From JAHBNG01 sp039028975 (lineage in GTDB: Bacteria; Chloroflexota; Anaerolineae; Caldilineales; Caldilineaceae): a stretch of 64,000 nt of DNA. The notes below the pieces were generated by a model. It saw nothing but the letters and a program-made list of their open reading frames with translations. It did not search any database and was not told the origin of the DNA. This document shows, in pieces, positions 46,001 to 55,766 of the stretch. How positions within the stretch are numbered: position 1 is the stretch's first letter; every line of letters starts with the position of its first letter. The stretch is from assembly GCA_039028975.1 (NCBI GenBank), contig JBCCHB010000059.1, positions 27,160 through 91,159 of the forward strand, given 5' to 3'. The translations under genes and the position numbers were made by a program.

Positions 46001-47167
46001 TTACCCTCTCAATCTATCCCGCAGTTGCCCAAAAAAGCCAGTAGCGGGTGAACTTAAATTGGTTTGATTCTGCTCATTGGAGTGGTTGCCTGAGAGGCCG
46101 GTTGGTGACTTGTCTTTGGGGCCCCAATGGCGAGGACCCGGTGTCGAATGCATCATCTGTTCGGCGACCATTTTCATGTCAGATTGGCCCAACCAAGCCG
46201 ACTGGAAGCGCACCATCTCCCCTTTGGTAATGAGAAGAAAATCGCCTCGGCCTTCCAGCTTTTCCGCCCCACTATCTGCCACACCAGTCGCGTAGCGAGC
46301 TTCGTCTTTGCTAGCAACAGAACCCACCAAACGAACTGGAAAATTGGCCGTCATACCACTACCGATCTGGTTTGCTGTCGGTTTTTGCGTGCAGGCGACC
46401 ACATGGATGCCCGCTTCTCGTCCACGCTGAACCAATCTCGTAAGCAACTTTTCAATGGCTTTGCTACCCGTTTGAATCAGATCTGCTAACTCATCGATGG
46501 CCAATACCAATACTGGGCGTGAGCGGTCCTCCTGATCTCGATGCTCCATCTCCTTCACCAACCAGCGCAGTCGACTTTCTACTTCATCAGGCGTAGAGAT
46601 AGCTTTGCCCAAAATGTGAGGCAAGCAGGACAGGGGGCCAAACCCTCTTCCTTTCGGATCAACAAGCATGATTTGGACTTCGCACTGGCGATTGTGCATG
46701 GCTAGAGATGTAAGCAATGCCCGAGCCAAAGCTGTCTTACCAGACCCAGTCGTGCCTGCAATCAACACATGGGAGACATCCGGTGCAGTCAGCCGCAATA
46801 GGAGAGGGGTTCCATTCTCTTCAACGCCGAGAACGCAGGTATGAGGGGGAATGGGGTTTGGTAATTCTGCTAAACGATTGCAGAGGGGCAACAGTCGGAC
46901 AGGTTCTGGTTTTGCTCTTGGCACCTCTACACTAATCTCTCCCCCATGACGGTAGATGCGTGCTTCTCTACTACCTAATGCCAATGCAATCTCCTCAGCT
47001 AGAGCAGAGACCTTGGAGACCTTGGTGCCTGCTTGGGGTGACAATCGAAAGCGTACCAGCCGTGGCGTGACAATCCCGCCATTGACTCTCCCTTGCACTT
47101 TGTGACGTGCCAGCACAGCCTCGATGGTATCCGACTGATATTCCAGGGTGCGTCTCTTGTAGCCCAT
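46001..47167 (-). CDS. FtsK/SpoIIIE-type ATPase, short cytosolic form
   Basis: 388 residues. The ATPase core has Walker A GTTGSGKT (about residue 136), the Walker B ALAIDELADL and the FtsK-like RLVQRGREAGIHVVACTQKP. An N-terminal alpha/beta region of about 100 residues precedes it, as in the FtsK motor. There are no transmembrane helices and no C-terminal winged-helix gamma domain, and the length is about half that of true FtsK. The C-terminal 60 residues are polar and disordered. It probably pumps DNA or a protein substrate; a chromosome-segregation role is not assured. Its partner is likely the small membrane protein downstream. Confidence 0.85.
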   Translation of the reverse strand: MGYKRRTLEYQSDTIEAVLARHKVQGRVNGGIVTPRLVRFRLSPQAGTKVSKVSALAEEIALALGSREARIYRHGGEISVEVPRAKPEPVRLLPLCNRLAELPNPIPPHTCVLGVEENGTPLLLRLTAPDVSHVLIAGTTGSGKTALARALLTSLAMHNRQCEVQIMLVDPKGRGFGPLSCLPHILGKAISTPDEVESRLRWLVKEMEHRDQEDRSRPVLVLAIDELADLIQTGSKAIEKLLTRLVQRGREAGIHVVACTQKPTANQIGSGMTANFPVRLVGSVASKDEARYATGVADSGAEKLEGRGDFLLITKGEMVRFQSAWLGQSDMKMVAEQMMHSTPGPRHWGPKDKSPTGLSGNHSNEQNQTNLSSPATGFFGQLRDRLRG

Positions 47168-47565
47168 ATCAAATTTGCCTGTCTAAAGCCTTACAGAAAA
47201 AGATTTTCCTATCGTTGATAGATAGCACACCATTCGATAAGTTAATGTTACGGTAGCTGTAGACCGTCCATTTTGGCCAGGGAAGGTGGCGTAACTGGCT
47301 TGTTTCAAATGAAACTCACGGGTTCTTCACGTCCACCGCTCTGCACAGGCGGTCTATCACTGGCCAGTGCTGTGTAATAGTCACCTAGTCAGCCTGAAAT
47401 GCTGATCAGCCGCGATTATGCACGGAAAATACTATTTAGATACCTATTGTCAACAAAATCGTCAGGCGTTTTCTGAAGGGCATGAATTTTTGGTAAGAGG
47501 CACGCAGTCACCTGTCTAGATAGAAGGAGAAGAAGTTATATTCGGTATACATTCCTTACCTGATT

Positions 47566-47594
47566 AGTGTATAGTACATTTGTTCTAATGTCAA
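47566..47594 (-). promoter_or_regulatory. Promoter for the FtsK-like operon
   Basis: On the minus strand TTGACA (47594-47589), 17 bp, TACACT (47571-47566). It would leave a leader of about 390 nt before 47167 in which I see no clear structure. Confidence 0.55.
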
Positions 47595-47670
47595 GACGGT
47601 AAATTTACCAAAAGGTTACTCATGCTGCCGAAGAGTTTCTCATTGACATTGCAATCTACTGAGAATTGAC

Positions 47671-47753
47671 CCCGAAGTATGGCCAAATTCTGGCTGCTTA
47701 CCCAGTGATCGCTCTGACCTCGCTGATGGCTGATTAGTTAAAAGTTTTTTGGA
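47671..47753. repeat. Dispersed repeat, copy 2
   Basis: CCCGAAGT, then CTCTGACCT and GCTGATGGCTGATTAG in the same order and similar spacing as at 44268-44382, both ending in a T run. Confidence 0.55.
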
Positions 47754-47782
47754 TCTCTGAGGAATAGTGGGTTGGAGTAACC

Positions 47783-47850
47783 GTAGCCCGTCCTTTTAGG
47801 GCGGGAGGCACCCGATGTAACGGAGTTCCCGCCCTAAAAGGACGGGCTAC
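47783..47850. repeat. Perfect 24-bp inverted repeat, MITE/REP-like element
   Basis: The arms 47783-47806 and 47827-47850 are exact reverse complements (GTAGCCCGTCC...GGGCGGGA) around a 20-bp spacer. The GC-rich arms give a very stable hairpin. It lies just downstream of the patatin gene's stop and may also end that transcript. Confidence 0.85.
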
Positions 47851-47902
47851 AACATTGCCGTGCCTTGGTCTTACCCCACAAAAGCTCAGACACCCAGTTT
47901 TT

Positions 47903-49048
47903 TTAGCCTAAAGAACAAAAATTGGGTCTCAAGATTGCCCCAGCAACTTCCCAGCCATGGTGATAGAGCAGGTCAAATTCATGGGGGGTCAAGCTGCGAA
48001 GTGTGGTTTCCATATTGGCGGCCCACTCCACATCCTGAGGAGAGAGAGAAGATGTTGAATCTACTTTGCTATCGTTAGCGTTTTCTTCTGTAGGGAGGGC
48101 GAAAGTAGATTGGTTGCCAATTTTGAGAAAAGCTCCCGAACCAGGATGTTGGCGAAAGTGGCTCAAGATGGCACGCGTGCGCAAGCTGCGTACCTGATCG
48201 GTGGCAATGGTGACAAGGCGGTGGGCACGCTGATGAAAGGGGGCTGTGGCACCTGAATGAACCCCAAGGGGCTGGGATGCATCGCAGACAATTAAATAAT
48301 CTACGTCCGGCGGATAAGGCTCTTTCCCAACCTTAAAGAGCGGTTCTGTCCCTAGAAAATCATAGACTGAGCCATCCCAAAGATGGAGCACATCGAAGGG
48401 GATGGCCTGCTCTACGCGGCGCCGACTTCTGTTTCCTGTTTCACCAAAACCATACCATTCATAAGATTTGGTAGGTAGCTCATATGCACCAATAAGCCCA
48501 GGTACAGCAGCCGACGCGGCCATGGCTTGGGCTAGAGGAAGCTGGGGAGATTGGACGTAGCCTATCGCATAGTCACCCATACTTAATTGAGGAATAAAAC
48601 GCCAATTTTTACCTGTCTCGTAAGTTGTTGCATTGATCACCCAGCGCGGGCTTGTGGACAACTCCGAAAGAAGCCCATGGATTCCCCAGCAGCGGCTGAT
48701 GCTTTCGGCCAATTGGTTGGCACTACGAGAAGAAAGCTGCCACGGTCGCCAAGCCAGCCGAGTGAGCATATCCCGCTGAACGCTATGAGTATCGGTTAGA
48801 CGGGAGCGGATTGTCGGTAGGCAATGGGCTAGGAATGCCTCATTTGTCGGCCAGACATTCCCGGCCACTGTGAAAATCAGCCCGGTTACCAAGGAGCCAC
48901 CCGAGACGGTTGAGATGGTGGTTATCTGTTCCAGAAGCCCTAACTCGGCCAACTGGCCCAAAATACCCAAATGAAAGACGGCTGCGCGCACCCCGCCACC
49001 AGAAAGACTTATCCCGATCCGATTGACAAGCTGCTTTGTATCTTCCAT
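47903..49048 (-). CDS. Patatin-like phospholipase
   Basis: 381 residues. Oxyanion loop SGGGVRAAVFHLG (residues about 15-28), nucleophile elbow STVSGGSLV (GxSxG) and a catalytic Asp in LWDGSVYDFLGTEPL. This is the Ser-Asp dyad of patatin lipases that hydrolyse membrane acyl chains. There is no signal peptide or membrane segment, so it is cytosolic or peripheral. Translation signals are weak. It lies 146 bp after the large protease gene on the same strand. Confidence 0.88.
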   Translation of the reverse strand: MEDTKQLVNRIGISLSGGGVRAAVFHLGILGQLAELGLLEQITTISTVSGGSLVTGLIFTVAGNVWPTNEAFLAHCLPTIRSRLTDTHSVQRDMLTRLAWRPWQLSSRSANQLAESISRCWGIHGLLSELSTSPRWVINATTYETGKNWRFIPQLSMGDYAIGYVQSPQLPLAQAMAASAAVPGLIGAYELPTKSYEWYGFGETGNRSRRRVEQAIPFDVLHLWDGSVYDFLGTEPLFKVGKEPYPPDVDYLIVCDASQPLGVHSGATAPFHQRAHRLVTIATDQVRSLRTRAILSHFRQHPGSGAFLKIGNQSTFALPTEENANDSKVDSTSSLSPQDVEWAANMETTLRSLTPHEFDLLYHHGWEVAGAILRPNFCSLG

Positions 49049-49194
49049 AATTCATTTCATTTCTGTCACTGTTTGGGCCACTGCTGATTCGCAACCCACT
49101 GTGGGGAATGAAAATCTTCCTGGGCAGCCGCGATCGGGATTTGGGCTTGGAGCATCAGGGATTTGGCCATCCAGGAAGAGCGGCTTGGTATGCT

Positions 49195-52100
49195 TTACTG
49201 TCGAGCTTCCAAATTCAGGCTTGGCGGAAGTTGCCCTCCACTTCCTCTGTTTGTACCCGATTCTGGTGAGGGGGTCTCTTGTGACAGGCTGTCTTTGGGT
49301 TGCGTGGGTTTATCCGACACGGAGCTGCCAGGCAGCTCCGGCTTGGAAGTGGTGTTGCGTCTAGCGGCTGCGCCTTGGGCCGACGTAAAGGCAACGTCAT
49401 CAACATAAAGATTACTTAGTATGGCACCATCATTGGTCGCCACGATGTAGAGATCAACGCTTTGGCCAGCGTATGCGGTTAAATCGATCGTTCTACTCAC
49501 CCAGCCATCGGTTGCCGAGTCTTGACAGAGCGTGTACGATACAAACCATTCACCATTGATGGCCACTCCACCATAGTCAAAGTCACAGAGATCATCTGAA
49601 TCGATCCACTCATAGTAGACGAGGTAGGGGCTATCGTTGAGAATCTCTACACCCTCCTGCAATATGTAGGAGACCTCGTAATCTGCCCCACCAAGCCAAG
49701 CTGCCCAATCTCCAGAGTGAGCAGATACTGGGAGGGTCAGCGCCGTGGAACTACTGACGATGATTTGGAAATCATTATCCGAGTGTTCGATCCAGCCAGA
49801 ACGTCCTTCTTCAAAATCACCATTGACCAGTGATTGAACAATGTTGCTTGTAAGTTCAATATCATATCCGATATCTGCATCGCCCCGATCATCACTGTAA
49901 TTGCGAACCAAAATATAGTAGGTTCCCTGGGACGATGCTGTCCATTCAATAAGAGAGGTCCGCCCGTCGCTGGCATCATCGTTCTCTTCTATCAGAGTGG
50001 TTCCATCGGATTCATAGAGTGCTATAATCGTATCCGCATCACCCCGCAGGTTGGACGTTTTAATCAGATAAGTGGTCCCTGCTAGGGCCTCAAATTGAAG
50101 CCAATCTTTGTCACCTGGGTCATGGAATGTATGGCTTTGCTCTGTACTGTTTGGCTCAATGGGTTGGGCTTGCTCAAAGGTGTCATCGGTCTCATACTCA
50201 TCTTCAGCTACACTTGTGCCGGTCACGCTTACAGAAACATCATAGCCAAAATCAGACGAACCGAAACGGGATGCATACTCCAAAATACGTATGTAGAGGG
50301 TCTCGCTCATGGAGGTGGTCCACTGAATGCGCGATGCATATCCAGAACCACCATCATCGTTACTTGCCAGCCAGAGTCCATCCGAATTGTACAGAGCCAT
50401 CACTGTATCTGCACCACCCAAAAGGTTACCGGTTTCCAAAATGTACTCTGTATTCGGTACCGTCGGGAACGAGAGCCAGTCTTGGTCGCTTTGGGTATGG
50501 AACGTGTGACTTTGAGGAGTTCCGTCTGTCGTTATAGGCTCTGCATCGCTCAATTGATTGTCTGGCTCGTATAGATCGCCACCTTGGCCAGCTTGGCTTG
50601 TGATACTCAAATCGTACCCAACGTTTGGTCCATGCCGTTGGCGAACTTCTTCGATTTTAACAAAGTACATCCCCGCGTCTGATACTTTCCACTCAATCTT
50701 AGAGGCATATCCATCATCATCATCGTTGAGGGTAATGAGCGTTGTGCCATCCGGTTCATACAGGCTGATAAGCGTGTCCGCTTCACCTTGAAGATTGCTA
50801 GTGGCAATGGCATATTGAACGCCAGCGACGGCGTCGAATTGAACCCAATCTATATCGCTGGCCACATGAAATGAATGGGCCTGAATCGAGCCGTCGGTTG
50901 CAATTGTGGACGCTCCCACTGTACTGTCGTCAGGTTCATACCGATCACCTGTAACCGGCTCATCGGTGGCCTCACCAATCACCGACACATCATAGGTCAT
51001 GTCACTGGCCCCTAACGTGTTCAGATAGTGACGAATTCTAATCAGGTAGTCGCCATTTTCTGCAGCTGTCCACCCAATGCGAGATGCCAGATTGCCAGAC
51101 TCAATGTCATCATTGGTTTCAATTACCTCCGTCCCATTGGGTGTGTATAGGGCCAAAACCGTATCTGCCCTGTTCCGCAGATTGGTCGTTTCAATGGTAT
51201 AGGCTGTCCCTGCAACCACACTAAACTTGAGCCAATCTACATCACCGGGCATGTGGAAAGAGTGAGATTGGGGTGTGCCATCTGTTCCAATTACCGCTGC
51301 CTGCTCTGGGGTATCGTCTGGTTCCTGTGCGTCACCCTCTGTTGCCCCATCTGGGCCATCTTCCGTCTGAATCGCTAGATCGTAGGCAACATTCTCACTG
51401 CCTCGGCTTGGATTGTAATCTTTTATCTGTATGTAGTAGGTGCCACTGGCTGAGGCATTCCAGACAATTTGGGAAGAGAGGTTCCCCGATGCCACATCGT
51501 CATTGCGCTCAAGCTCAGTCTCTCCATTGGGACCATACAGGATGAGAACCGTATCGGCATCGCCCTGTAGGTTTGATGTAGTAATAGAGTATACCTGACT
51601 GGCTGTGGCACTAAATTGAACCCAATCCTCATCCCCTGCTTGGTGGAACGTGTGCGTCTGAATCGTCCCATCGGCGGTTAGGATAGATGCCTGAGTAAAT
51701 TCATTATCTGGCTCATAACTATCGCCCTCTGCTTCTCCTTCATCCGGCGCTGCTGCAGTAATAGCCAGATCATATCCTACTGAGGCACCCCCTTGGTCAC
51801 TATAATTTACTACCTTGACAAAGTAGCTTGCATCGCTGGGTGCGGTCCAATCAATACGAGAAGCCCGGCCGCTTCCGCTATCATCATTTGTTTCAATTTG
51901 GGTTGAGCCATCAGGGCCATAAAGGGTAAGAATGGTATCCGCATCACCCCGTAAACTAGAAGTGGCAATGGCATACTGGGTCCCGCTAATGGTCGTAAAT
52001 TGGACCCAATCAACATCACCATTCACATGGAAGGTATGGCTTTGAGGAGTGCCATCTGTGGCAATGGCGGAGGCATCTGCTGAGCTGTCATCCGGTTCAA

Positions 52101-53700
52101 AGGAATCGCCCGGCGTCTCTGCGGCCCCCATCTTCTCTTGGATCCAATCTTGAAAACGGGCCAAATTCGTGTAGACACCTGGGTACCCAATATCGCCACA
52201 TCCATTTCCCCATGAGACGACGCCAACTTGGATCCACTCTTCGCCAGATAGGAACACCAACGGGCCACCACTGTCCCCCTGGCAGGAATCCTTACCCGTT
52301 ACGCCAGCACAGATCATGTTCTCTGTAATGCGTCCACCGTAGGAACTGTTACAATCTTCTTGAGCTACGATAGGTACTGTGACTTTATGCAGTGCATCGG
52401 GTGAGGATGCCGAATCACCAGCAACCGTATTGCCCCAACCCGTGGCCGTGACCTGATCCCCTGGGGCGGGAACGAGTGCTTCCAGGTTGATCACACTCTG
52501 ACCAGAGGACCTGACCAACTCAATGAGAGCAATGTCCCGATTAAAAGTATTGTCATTGTACTCTTCGTGGCTAATAATTCGACGAACGCCGATCTCTTCC
52601 CCCTCACTTGATGAAAGGCGATGACGACCGAGCACGACAACTACATCACTCGGTGTTAAACCCGGTACACAGTGGGCTGCTGTCAAGATCCAGTTTGGGG
52701 CGATGAGAGAACCGCCGCAGAATTGTCTCAATCCAGGGCGACCTGTGAACGAAGATGTGAGCATCAAAGCCGCTTGCCAGGGCCACTCCCCAACCTCGGC
52801 TTCTTCCCCGCCAACAATGGTTGGTACATCTATAGTCGCCGCCTGAGCATTTGTCGGGATAGAAATCGCAAGGGGTAAGAAGAGTAAATTGGACAAGTTA
52901 TCATCCGGTGTCTCATCATCCGGCGTCTCATCATCCGGTGTCTCATCATCCGGTGTCTCATCATCTGGCGTTGAGCCATCGGGGGGTATCTCCTCTAGCA
53001 CGGTTACATCCAGCGAGGTCACGATGCGAGAGCTATCTGCGTTCACAATTAGTGCCTGAACAGTATAGGTATTTGGCTGAGTCCACAGAAAGGTTGTCTC
53101 CGGCTTGCCTTGACCAGCCAGTGGTTCAGGAAGCCAGCGGATCTCATATTCAGAAGCGGTCGTTGGCGTTAGATTGATAGTGACAGAGAGCACTTGGCCA
53201 CTATCGATGGTCAAGGTTGGGGCGGCACTCAAGGAAGCACTTTCCACAAGTACGGGGGCAGGCAAGGTCACATTGATTACATGCTCCGTTTCAACCTTGG
53301 AACCAGATGAATCAGTGACGCTCACTTTGATAACCTTTTTGCCCATATCGGACCAAAGATAGGTAACTTCGTCATCCCCCTGACCCTGCATTGGCTCAGG
53401 TGCCCACTCATATTTCAGGCCAGATGCATCCTTGGGGACAACCTGTGCCGTGAATTGATAGGGCTTTGTTGCATCTCCATCGCTGGGGCCTTCAATTGTG
53501 ACTAATTTGAGCGTTGTTGAATCATCTTGCTCAAGGGGTGCAGCCATGCTATGCAAATTGAAGAAGGCTGTGATGAGGAGGATGGGCAGTAAAAATAGAA
53601 TCGACTTGGTTGGTAGCCGGGCAAAGCGAAACAGATGCTTAGAGGTGGTACATTTGTCTATACGACCAATTGACAATTGCCTGATGAAAGGGATTTGCAT
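49195..53700 (-). CDS. Secreted trypsin-family protease with six PPC repeats
   Basis: 1501 residues. The N-terminus has a basic segment and a hydrophobic signal (about 33-55, SILFLLPILLITAFFNL). Two PKD/Ig-like domains follow (about 60-235), then four ETPDD repeats (about 243-265). The trypsin domain (about 290-530) has IVGGEEAEVGEWPWQ, the His in LTAAHC, the Asp in NRDIALIEL and the Ser in CQGDSGGPL, so it should be active after cleavage before Ile. Six pre-peptidase C-terminal-like domains follow in tandem, each of about 110 residues (starting with forms of YEPDD and containing DVDWVQF and LYGPDG). The C-terminus (from VNGDFEEG) is a beta-sandwich of carbohydrate-binding type, then a Pro/Ser tail. 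AAGGAG lies upstream of the ATG. Confidence 0.9.
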   Translation of the reverse strand: MQIPFIRQLSIGRIDKCTTSKHLFRFARLPTKSILFLLPILLITAFFNLHSMAAPLEQDDSTTLKLVTIEGPSDGDATKPYQFTAQVVPKDASGLKYEWAPEPMQGQGDDEVTYLWSDMGKKVIKVSVTDSSGSKVETEHVINVTLPAPVLVESASLSAAPTLTIDSGQVLSVTINLTPTTASEYEIRWLPEPLAGQGKPETTFLWTQPNTYTVQALIVNADSSRIVTSLDVTVLEEIPPDGSTPDDETPDDETPDDETPDDETPDDNLSNLLFLPLAISIPTNAQAATIDVPTIVGGEEAEVGEWPWQAALMLTSSFTGRPGLRQFCGGSLIAPNWILTAAHCVPGLTPSDVVVVLGRHRLSSSEGEEIGVRRIISHEEYNDNTFNRDIALIELVRSSGQSVINLEALVPAPGDQVTATGWGNTVAGDSASSPDALHKVTVPIVAQEDCNSSYGGRITENMICAGVTGKDSCQGDSGGPLVFLSGEEWIQVGVVSWGNGCGDIGYPGVYTNLARFQDWIQEKMGAAETPGDSFEPDDSSADASAIATDGTPQSHTFHVNGDVDWVQFTTISGTQYAIATSSLRGDADTILTLYGPDGSTQIETNDDSGSGRASRIDWTAPSDASYFVKVVNYSDQGGASVGYDLAITAAAPDEGEAEGDSYEPDNEFTQASILTADGTIQTHTFHQAGDEDWVQFSATASQVYSITTSNLQGDADTVLILYGPNGETELERNDDVASGNLSSQIVWNASASGTYYIQIKDYNPSRGSENVAYDLAIQTEDGPDGATEGDAQEPDDTPEQAAVIGTDGTPQSHSFHMPGDVDWLKFSVVAGTAYTIETTNLRNRADTVLALYTPNGTEVIETNDDIESGNLASRIGWTAAENGDYLIRIRHYLNTLGASDMTYDVSVIGEATDEPVTGDRYEPDDSTVGASTIATDGSIQAHSFHVASDIDWVQFDAVAGVQYAIATSNLQGEADTLISLYEPDGTTLITLNDDDDGYASKIEWKVSDAGMYFVKIEEVRQRHGPNVGYDLSITSQAGQGGDLYEPDNQLSDAEPITTDGTPQSHTFHTQSDQDWLSFPTVPNTEYILETGNLLGGADTVMALYNSDGLWLASNDDGGSGYASRIQWTTSMSETLYIRILEYASRFGSSDFGYDVSVSVTGTSVAEDEYETDDTFEQAQPIEPNSTEQSHTFHDPGDKDWLQFEALAGTTYLIKTSNLRGDADTIIALYESDGTTLIEENDDASDGRTSLIEWTASSQGTYYILVRNYSDDRGDADIGYDIELTSNIVQSLVNGDFEEGRSGWIEHSDNDFQIIVSSSTALTLPVSAHSGDWAAWLGGADYEVSYILQEGVEILNDSPYLVYYEWIDSDDLCDFDYGGVAINGEWFVSYTLCQDSATDGWVSRTIDLTAYAGQSVDLYIVATNDGAILSNLYVDDVAFTSAQGAAARRNTTSKPELPGSSVSDKPTQPKDSLSQETPSPESGTNRGSGGQLPPSLNLEARQ

Positions 53701-54650
53701 GATTCTCCTTATCTCTTAGCAAATGTGCCAAGAGAACCTAACCGATAAAAGCCGCGAATCATCGAGCGTCTGATATCGCGGGGGAAAGCCTGCCACATTT
53801 TAGGAACGGGAATGAAATGACTCGGTCATTTGTCAGGACTACACCCGATTGTAACGCACAAGTTATTTACCGCTAATTCCTTACTGCTAATTCCATACTG
53901 GGGCAGGGTATCGACATATTCTTGGGTTATTTAGGCGTAAGTATAGCAGAGAGGCCGACATTTGAACTATTACTATTATGCGACAATTAGGCTATGACAA
54001 TTGGGTGACTCGACTACAGAATTTGTCGGTTGTGGGTATCGGTATATATCAGAAGACGGTAGGAGCGCTAGTATCCGCGATGGAATTCTGGTTATTTGAC
54101 CCGTTGGATGCAAACCGCATCGCCGCGTTATCTCTGTGAGAATCCGAATCAGTTACATCTTGCGAAGAAGTCGCTTGGCGACCAATTTAGAAATTTCGGG
54201 TCAGGTTGCTTCACAACTGTACCAAGTGTACCTATCGCAGTTCTGGATTCGCCAGATTAGATCAGAGCGAATTAGTACCATAGTACTATGCAAATCCACT
54301 GAGGAATATGTTATACTGTTTTCTGGATCAATTGAGACAGTTTCTATAAGCCACAAGCGCTTATCAACAACGCTACTTCCCACAGACTTGTGTATGGTTT
54401 GAAAATCCTACATCTATATGTGTTCTCCGAACTATATATGTTCTTCAACCGATTCCTCTTCAAAAGTACGTTGTTTAATTCATCAAACAAATTTTCTGTA
54501 GTGGCTCTTTTAAGTAACGATAGCCACTAACCTTCTCTTGATAAAGTAGACGAGTACTGCTATTTATAACGGGGATGAGTATGTTGGTGCGTTGTTAAAT
54601 CACCTTGTAATCGTAAAATCATCAAGAGAAGAATCAGGCTCAATGTATAG
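53701..54650. other. Long intergenic region between divergent protease and transposase regions
   Basis: About 950 bp with no convincing gene. On the minus strand TACAAT (53853-53848) may be the -10 of the protease gene, with a poor -35. TTACCGCTAATTCC/TTACTGCTAATTCC forms a 14-bp tandem repeat at 53867-53894. Two weak short frames (53978-54139 and 54136-54402) follow. The rest is AT-rich and could be decayed coding sequence. Confidence 0.45.
53978..54139 (+). CDS. Possible small protein, 53 residues
   Basis: Frame from MRQLGYDNWVTRLQN to AALSL with a normal residue mix (LVSAMEFWLFDPLDANRIAA). There is no Shine-Dalgarno sequence and no recognisable family. It may be a remnant or chance. Confidence 0.2.
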   Translation: MRQLGYDNWVTRLQNLSVVGIGIYQKTVGALVSAMEFWLFDPLDANRIAALSL

Positions 54651-54740
54651 AGGAATCTCCCACAAGCAAGAAAATTTAAGGTGAATATCGTGCCTATGCC
54701 ACGTTCGATCCACGTTCGATCCACGTTCACCCGCTATACT
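54651..54740 (+). promoter_or_regulatory. Iteron promoter, copy 1 (three 11-bp direct repeats before a -10)
   Basis: CACGTTC occurs three times exactly 11 bp apart (54700, 54711, 54722) with GATC between the copies, then 6 bp and TATACT (54735-54740). There is no TTGACA-like -35. Heptamers repeating every helical turn just upstream of a -10 are the hallmark of sites for SARP-type activators. The whole 90-bp block recurs at 55767-55855. Confidence 0.6.
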
Positions 54741-55015
54741 TCCTTTGGATAGAAATTGATAATTGACTGCCTGGCTAAATCAGCTCCCTTTCTGGGTTTC
54801 TTTCTCATTCGATGCCAAAATCAGGAATATGACAAAAGCATAAGAGACCCAAATGATTTAGAGCCCAAAATATTTAAACAGGCTCTTGAATATTATGTCA
54901 ACCTTTTTGGTCCATATTATGTCAAACTAGGTAAGAACAGGCAAGCTGGAAATTGCGAAAAACTCTGATAGGTGCTGAAATAGAGAAAATCAAACACCAT
55001 TCAAAGGAGAAGGCA

Positions 55016-55744
55016 ATGGCGACCCAAAGCGAGCAAACCGAAGGCTATCCAAGTGATGTAACAGATGAACAATGGTCTATCATTGAACCCCATCTGTCGC
55101 AGAAACAAAGGGCAGGACGCCCATTGAGCCTAGAAGTGCGCCAACTACTCAATGCAATTTTCTACATAGTACGCAATGGCATCACATGGCGAGCAATGCC
55201 CAAAGACTTCCCTAAGTGGAGTAGTGTCTACTACCATTTTCGTAAATGGTGTAAAGACGGAACATGGCAAACCATCAATGAAACCTTACGCAAAGAAGAG
55301 CGCATCCGAAGGGGTCGGGCAGCTGAACCCAGCGGAGCGATTATCGATAGCCAGAGCGTCAAGACTACCGAGGCTGGTGGAGAGCGCGGCTTTGATGGGG
55401 GCAAGCTAATCAATGGTCGCAAACGCCATGCCGCCGTCGATACCATCGGTAATCTCCTTGAAGTCGTGGTCAACGCCGCCAATACCGATGACCGAGATGG
55501 GGCCAAACTCGTTCTCAACAAGTTGTCCGCTGATTCCATTGACCTTGGAATTACTTTTCGTCCGCCCAACTCTTCTGGTTTTGTTGTTGTTCCTTTCCGG
55601 TGGGTCGTTGAGCGCACTTTCGCTTGGCTTGGTCGCTATCGCCGCCTTAGTAAAGATTACGAGCACTGTACTAAGAGCAGCGAAGGCGTCATTTATGTTG
55701 CTTCTATTAACACCATGCTCAAACGTCTTGCCAATCCCATCTAA
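55016..55744 (+). pseudogene. IS5-family transposase with internal in-frame deletion
   Basis: 242 residues from MATQSEQTEGYPSDVTDEQW, with AAGGAG before the ATG. The N-terminal IS5 domain (GRPLSLEVRQLLNAIFYI, GITWRAMPKDFP) and first catalytic Asp (IIDSQSVKT) are present, and the C-terminal region has WVVERTFAWLGR with the catalytic Glu. Between DRDGAKLVLNKL and GFVVVPFRW about 30 residues of the family are absent, including the WADGGY-type segment with the second catalytic Asp. The frame is kept but the DDE triad is broken, so it should not transpose by itself. TTTTTCAACACGCTCTTA just after the stop may be the right end of the element. Confidence 0.85.
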
Positions 55745-55766
55745 TTTTTCAACACGCTCTTATAAA

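Larger units (their letters stand above)
47168..47902. other. Intergenic region between the FtsK-like and patatin genes
   Basis: 735 bp without a gene. From left to right it holds the FtsK-operon leader, its promoter (47566-47594), a second copy of the dispersed repeat (47671-47753) and a perfect inverted repeat (47783-47850). Confidence 0.6.

Noticed and set aside
54136..54402. 88-codon frame in the gap before the transposase
   Set aside because: No ribosome binding site and no recognisable features; it may be chance or decayed sequence.
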